From positions 8,904,569 through 8,968,568 of the forward strand of contig CM032669.1 in assembly GCA_019095985.1 (NCBI GenBank): a DNA stretch of 64,000 nt, read 5' to 3'. A program made the position numbers and the translations under genes. Below are positions 59,740 through 64,000 of this stretch, piece after piece. Numbering within the stretch: the stretch's first letter is position 1; every line of letters starts with the position of its first letter. This DNA is from Streblospio benedicti (Eukaryota > Annelida > Polychaeta > Spionida > Spionidae). The notes under the pieces were generated by a model. The model was not told where the DNA came from, made no database searches, and saw only the letters and a program-made list of their open reading frames with translations.

Positions 59740-60130
59740 TCTTTTTAGCTGAAGCCCACTCCAGATGTCCACGTATGTGACTCATAGGAGCCCCTACTGA
59801 TGGTGGTGATCGACATCATAAGAACATCGCATGGATAACACATGGATATCTTGCGGGGTGAGTTTTCATTGCACAAGTTTGTCTCGTACAAGCAGACGAC
59901 CTTGTAAAGTGAAAACTGGGGGAGAGTGTGACAAACATACCTGTTAGTGATAGGTCACTGACACACAGCCCTCTTAAAGGGACTGCCAGGGTAGGTAGCC
60001 CTATATATAACCTCGGCAGTGGGATTAGAACCTCCCACTTTGTCGCACTTCAGTAGGGACCAGAGCACTGCAAGGGTCGTCTTTCAAAAGACTTTATATC
60101 TAATCGTTTTACTTCTATTATCACAAAAAC
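59740..60130 (+). mobile_element. LTR retrotransposon fossil, internal 3' end plus LTR
   Basis: A purine-rich tract (AAAACTGGGGGAGAG) is followed by TGTGACAAACATACC, the layout of a polypurine tract and the start of a 3' LTR. A TATA-like CCCTATATATAACC lies within the LTR part. It looks like a degraded single end, with no paired LTR in the window, and is therefore old. Ty3/gypsy affiliation is likely but not proven. Confidence 0.45.
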
Positions 60131-60139
60131 ATGTAAATC

Positions 60140-60235
60140 ATATCATCATCATGTAAATCATATATCAAGTGCAAATATGAAGAGCAATCACAGTTGTGAC
60201 GGCCTCTAGCTCTAATAGATATAAGGTCTTTTCCG
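60140..60235 (+). repeat. Dispersed repeat shared with 16255-16350
   Basis: ATATATCAAGTGCAAATATGA, ACGGCCTCTAGCTCTAATAG and ATATAAGGTC match the reverse strand near 16255-16350. It lies next to the LTR fossil and may belong to it. An AGC-repeat microsatellite follows at 60319-60346. Confidence 0.55.
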
Positions 60236-60731
60236 AAACCCTAGGAATTCCTCTGATATTAAATATACAGCCTCGAACAGCCTGGCCTGTTATAGCCCTT
60301 AAAACCAGAGTATTCTCGAGCAGCAGCAGCAGCAGAAGCAGCAGCATGCATGGGTAATGTACCAGGTAACGATTAGCCAAGACATTAAGTATGTCATCTT
60401 GATCAAAGCTTTGCCATTGCAAATAAACAGATAAAAATCTTGAACGAGAAAAAAGTCCAACTACAAACTGAAATAGGCTGCTTCCCCTAAAAAAAAAACC
60501 ATTTGCATTTCCCAAAAGGCGACAAATAACCCAAAAAATTCCTACCGTAAAAACATAAGAAGCTTTTAAATAGTCATTCTTTTAGGGAATTTTTTAAAGG
60601 CCTTTTCACCTGGAAATTTTAAGGGGTGCATCTTTAACTGTGACTATGCGGGAAATTTTTTTCCCAAAGATATTTTTTTATTGCGGGCTCTTTGTTTGGG
60701 TTAAAAAGAAAAAACCCACAAAAAAAACCCT

Positions 60732-60831
60732 NNNNNNNNNNNNNNNNNNNNNNNNNNNNNNNNNNNNNNNNNNNNNNNNNNNNNNNNNNNNNNNNNNNNN
60801 NNNNNNNNNNNNNNNNNNNNNNNNNNNNNNN
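60732..60831. other. Assembly gap (100 N)
   Basis: A run of 100 N. The preceding 200 bases (AAATTTTTTTCCC-like runs) look like low-quality consensus, so frames read across this edge should be ignored. Confidence 0.98.
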
Positions 60832-61888
60832 ATTAGATTTTGTGACCCACTAACACGAAAATTGTGGGGTTTGAATCTTGCCTGGCTATATAGACATGAC
60901 ATCACTCTAAGTATCAGATGTCCTGAAAAGATGCATAACTATTCTCATTAAAATTTCTGACAAATCACAGGCTGTTAATCTCAGGAAGTGAATTAGGCCA
61001 TATATCAATCCAGGCATTGCTAAAGATTTGCAGACTGCCTGTTTGCACTTTTCCATGCTTATAAAACACAAATAGAAGTATATGTATCTATTCTGCTGGT
61101 TTGAATAGTCTACGTATAAAAAACATCGTGATATAAAGGTTATAAGCTTTTATAACTTATTTGTAATCTCACAGAGTCTATACGTAGCATATAATCTAAT
61201 TTCTATACGTTTTGTTTTTCTTGCTATGCTATATTTTAAATAATCAAGAATGTTAAAAAAAGTTTAAAACGTTTTTATTTTAAAGCTTTTTTCCTAAATC
61301 ACAACAATACATTATTATACATAGGAGAACTTACATATATATGTCAATTTACAAATATGCTTTATGGCATTTTATTTTTTAAACATATGACTATTGTTTT
61401 TATTTTACTATTTACTTAGGATTAAATGAATAAATAAATATATCTGACCCAATGCATATGATAACATCAGAGATTATATGTAGAGCTCTAAATAAGTATC
61501 GTTTAGATGGTTTATTGCACTGTAAGCAGTGCTCTCCAGGGGTACAGTTTACCTAACATCTGCTGGGGGGTTTAGGTCAGAAAATGGGTACGGACGTGAA
61601 AAAGAGACCCAGAAATATACTAAAACTGTGAAAAAGACACCCAGTTTCGGGGCACTACTCACTGCGACAGGATATCTGGTCAAATTTGTGCACCACACTG
61701 AACTGAGAAGTCAGTGGGTTATCTTTATTTTCGCTAGTTCTGTATCTTCGAAAATAATGCCCTCAAATGATTATTTCACATGATAAAATATTTTCTTTAA
61801 AAACATTATAGTAATGCCCTCTTATTAATACCTCCTTAGTAGTGAATATTGCCCCTACAATATCTGCGTTCAACTTATACACACATTC
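60832..61888. other. Gene-free spacer
   Basis: AT-rich with no exon or shared repeat recognised. A frame at 61529-61783 lacks any domain. Confidence 0.4.
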
Positions 61889-62000
61889 AATCTAAAACCC
61901 GCTTTACACATAAGCGGTCGTAGGCGAAAAATTCTAACATAGCCACACGTATTATGCCATCGGCACGAATTTTTGTTCACCATACAGACGAATGGAGAAT
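61889..62000 (+). mobile_element. TTAA-type miniature element, left-end fragment
   Basis: TCTAAAACCCGCTTTACACA, then TAAGCGGTCGTAGGCGAA and a diverged interior match the left end at 1110-1160. The right end is missing and the LINE at 62021 follows. Confidence 0.6.
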
Positions 62001-62020
62001 AAGCTAACAACAAGGGTTCA

Positions 62021-62705
62021 GAATACTTAAAAGATCTACTCAAATCATATGAGCCTGGACGACCACTAAGAAGTACAAGCGCAAATCGGCTGGTTACCCC
62101 AAAGTGGAACTATATTGAAGCAAAGAATAGAGCTTTTTGTGTTCGGGCACCCATGGAATGGAATAGACTGCCACTACATATAAAAAATAAAAAATACAAT
62201 GAATCTTTCAAAACATCTCTAAAAACCCATCTCTTCAAAATAGCTGTTGGATGTTAGCGCTGATTATGTACCTATTTAACGATTTCTATATGATCCACAA
62301 AAATGTGTGTATCTTTAATCAAATTGTTATTAACTATTATGTTAAAACGCATTAGAAAAAATGCGCTCTTCAAACAATCAGATTGTTTATATGCCAATAC
62401 GTATAGAGTAGTAACTATCCCTGGAATGGTTCAGTGATCTTGTATTTTATAATATCCGAAATCATGTCCTATTAATCATAACTTTTTTCGTACATTAGTG
62501 TATTTGCAAATAACCAATGAAGCAAACAGCAGTATCAATAATTTAAGTAAGATATATAGAAACCAATCTCACAATTGCAAGTTTGTAGAAAGTATTTCGA
62601 AATAATCACACGTATTGAAAATCATACACAACGTCACCAACAATAATTACACACATGCGCGCATAAATGCCATAGGGCGGCAGCATGTCTACACCTTTAA
62701 AATTG
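62021..62705 (+). mobile_element. LINE 3' end with readable ORF2 C-terminus, variant A
   Basis: An open 78-codon stretch ends at TAG 62255-62257. It includes EYLKDLLKSYEPGRPLRSTS, KNRAFCVRAPMEWNRLPLHI and ESFKTSLKTHLFKIAVGC, the C-terminal signature of ORF2 proteins of the CR1/L2/Rex/Jockey-like LINE groups (RAP..WN.LP...FK..LKTHLF). The 3' UTR contains the AACGCATTAGAAAAAATGCG hairpin, TTTCGTACATTAGTGTATTT, AATCTCACAATTGCAAGTTT and ATGCGCGCATAAATGCCATA. The 5' truncation is typical of LINEs. This is the best reference copy for the dispersed family and for the intron array. Confidence 0.85.
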
Positions 62706-62734
62706 TGAGCTAATGTGCAAAATCTGCTTTACAC

Positions 62735-63000
62735 GTTAGCGAATCCCGTCTACGTAGCTCTCATAGGCAGGTCCAGGTGTTTGGAAAGGGGGGGTGCACT
62801 TAAGGAAAGGGAGCGCATTTAAGGGATTTCATGAAAAACCCTATGAAAATGAAGTATTTTGGTGGGAAAAGCGGGGGGGGGGGGGCGCGCACCCCCTGCG
62901 CCCCTGCCCGCCTGGATCTGCCTATGGCTCTACATGCAATAACGAACTGGTAAATTCTTCAGAAAATTTTGAACATGTTAAAAATTGGTTGACAAATATA
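62735..63000 (+). mobile_element. TTAA-type miniature element fragment, interrupted
   Basis: GCGAATCCCGTCTACGTAGC before the nested insertion and CTCTACATGCAATAACGAAC after it correspond to the continuous GTAGCTCTACGTGCAATGG of the complete copy at 63085-63420. Confidence 0.7.
62762..62925. mobile_element. Nested miniature element with CATAGGCAGGTCC ends
   Basis: The ends CATAGGCAGGTCCAGG and GCCTGGATCTGCCTATG are near-perfect inverted repeats. The flanking GCTCT on both sides is a 5-bp target duplication, confirmed by the uninterrupted host sequence at 63118-63140. A run of about 15 G lies inside. Same family as 25931 and 42224. Confidence 0.85.
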
Positions 63001-63084
63001 ATTGTTGCAGTTTGGTTTTCTCTTATGTATGCTCTTTGTCTAGTGTTGTGTGTGTGGTGTTACGGAATATCTAGAAGACATAAG

Positions 63085-63420
63085 TTAAACCCGCTTTACA
63101 CTACAGCGAATTCCACTCACGTAGCTCTACGTGCAATGGCGAACAGGCAAATTCGTCAGGAAATTTTGAACATGTTCAAAATTTGTTGACGAATATACGG
63201 GTTGGTTTAGGTTCGTTTCAAATAGTTATGGTGCGTCTGTGGATCGCAGAACATTCGCACATATAAGTAACACTTTGTTTGCCTCAGCAACTTGTCGTAC
63301 CATGCATTTTTACTACGTTCAATGCCGCCACAATACGCCCAAGTTGACGACGTGACATAATACGTACAGATGCGTTGCACGGGTTCGCTCATGATCGCTC
63401 TAGTGTAAAGCGGGTTTTAA
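63085..63420. mobile_element. Complete TTAA-flanked miniature element
   Basis: TTAAACCCGCTTTACACTA at the left and TAGTGTAAAGCGGGTTTTAA at the right are inverted repeats bounded by TTAA. It is 336 bp and non-coding. The interior holds CACGTAGCTCTACGTGCAAT and AGGAAATTTTGAACATGTTC. It is the reference for fragments at 1, 1110, 2381, 61889, 62735 and 63600. Confidence 0.85.
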
Positions 63421-63599
63421 CCTTTTAATACACACAATCCTAACATGTTGCCTGTTGGGCAAAATCATAAACACTGATGGTATTAGAATAATACTAATGT
63501 TGCATGAATGATCTTATTAAAATACTAAGTATGTGTGAGATGTATTCATGAAGTGAGATTACAAATGTGAATGAATGAACTGTTGGTGAATTGAGGCTA

Positions 63600-63829
63600 C
63601 AAATGAGAATGAATCGACTGTTACACTACGTCTATGCATTGTAGAACATTCACACTTATAAGTAACACTTCGTTTGGCTCAGCAACTCAGTGTAACATGC
63701 ATTTTTACTACGTTCAATGCCGTCTCAATGCGCCCATGTACACAATCTGGCCAAAATCACATTTATTTATTTTCATTTATTGATGCATTGCACAGATTCG
63801 CATATGATCGCCTATTTGTAAAGCGGGTG
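63600..63829. mobile_element. TTAA-type miniature element, right part
   Basis: AGAACATTCACACTTATAAG, TGCATTTTTACTACGTTCAA and the end TGTAAAGCGGGTGTTAACC match positions 63240-63420 of the complete copy. Confidence 0.7.
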
Positions 63830-64000
63830 TTAACCAAACCCTTTATTGGTCAAAATGTTGTGAGCATGTTCAATATTTCCGGACGAATTTGCCAGTTCGC
63901 CACTCCACGTTGAACTTTAACCAAACCCTTTATTCGTCAAAATGTTTTGAGCATGTTCAAAATTTGCTGGCGAATTTCCCAGTTCCCCAATGCACGTTGA
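63830..64000. repeat. 87-bp tandem repeat derived from the TTAA element
   Basis: Two units start TTAACCAAACCCTTTATT at 63830 and 63917; both contain GAGCATGTTCAA, GACGAATTT or GGCGAATTT, and end CACGTTGA. The sequence is part of the interior of the TTAA-type element, amplified in tandem and possibly continuing past the window. Confidence 0.85.

Noticed and set aside
60165-60515. 116-codon minus-strand frame with a leucine run
   Set aside because: The leucines come from an AGC microsatellite read on the other strand, and no domain surrounds them.
60640-60951. Frame spanning the second N gap
   Set aside because: It contains unknown bases and flanking low-quality runs; the translation has no meaning.

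Overview
The window is AT-rich, repeat-dense DNA from an animal nuclear genome. The evidence is spliced genes with large introns, a rhodopsin-family peptide GPCR, tRNA-derived SINEs, LINE 3' ends, many short inverted-repeat DNA elements and U2 snRNA-like sequences. The mix of elements suggests a marine invertebrate, but I cannot name the phylum from sequence alone. The few convincing coding exons are GC-rich islands (many codons end in G or C) in an AT-rich background. Two 100-base N blocks (49631-49730, 60732-60831) are scaffold gaps, and the sequence beside them looks poorly resolved.

Host genes are sparse. A minus-strand ankyrin-repeat gene has its first exon at 12966-13158 and its second at 2798-2955; later exons lie beyond the left edge. 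Its 10-kb first intron is almost filled by a tandem array (3206-12206) of 0.7-1.45-kb units that share sequence with the 3' region of a dispersed LINE family. A plus-strand peptide GPCR starts at 24854. Its first coding block is split by a 632-bp LINE 3' fragment that sits exactly where removal from GT to AG restores the frame, and the second block runs to a donor at 25902. Two further candidate exons at 23.3-23.9 kb, on opposite strands, are weaker.

The rest is mostly mobile-element DNA. It includes eight dispersed copies of one LINE 3' region, all on the plus strand; a tRNA-SINE family with a (TGTAAA)n-like tail; TTAA-flanked miniature elements (window start and 62-64 kb); TA-flanked elements with CAGTNGAACCTC ends; elements with CATAGGCAGATCC ends; several perfect hairpin elements; a decayed Tc1/mariner transposase remnant (58.8-59.0 kb); and a fossil LTR element (59.7-60.1 kb).

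The most unusual block is 43.4-53.7 kb. It is a complex of segmental copies: an inverted pair of about 2.2 kb arms, plus a direct pair separated by a gap. It holds three divergent U2 snRNA-like sequences. The two plus-strand copies are identical over the 3' part of the RNA and beyond, but differ at about a fifth of positions over the 5' two thirds, including the branch-site pairing segment. Whether these are expressed variants, pseudogenes or partly an assembly effect cannot be decided here.
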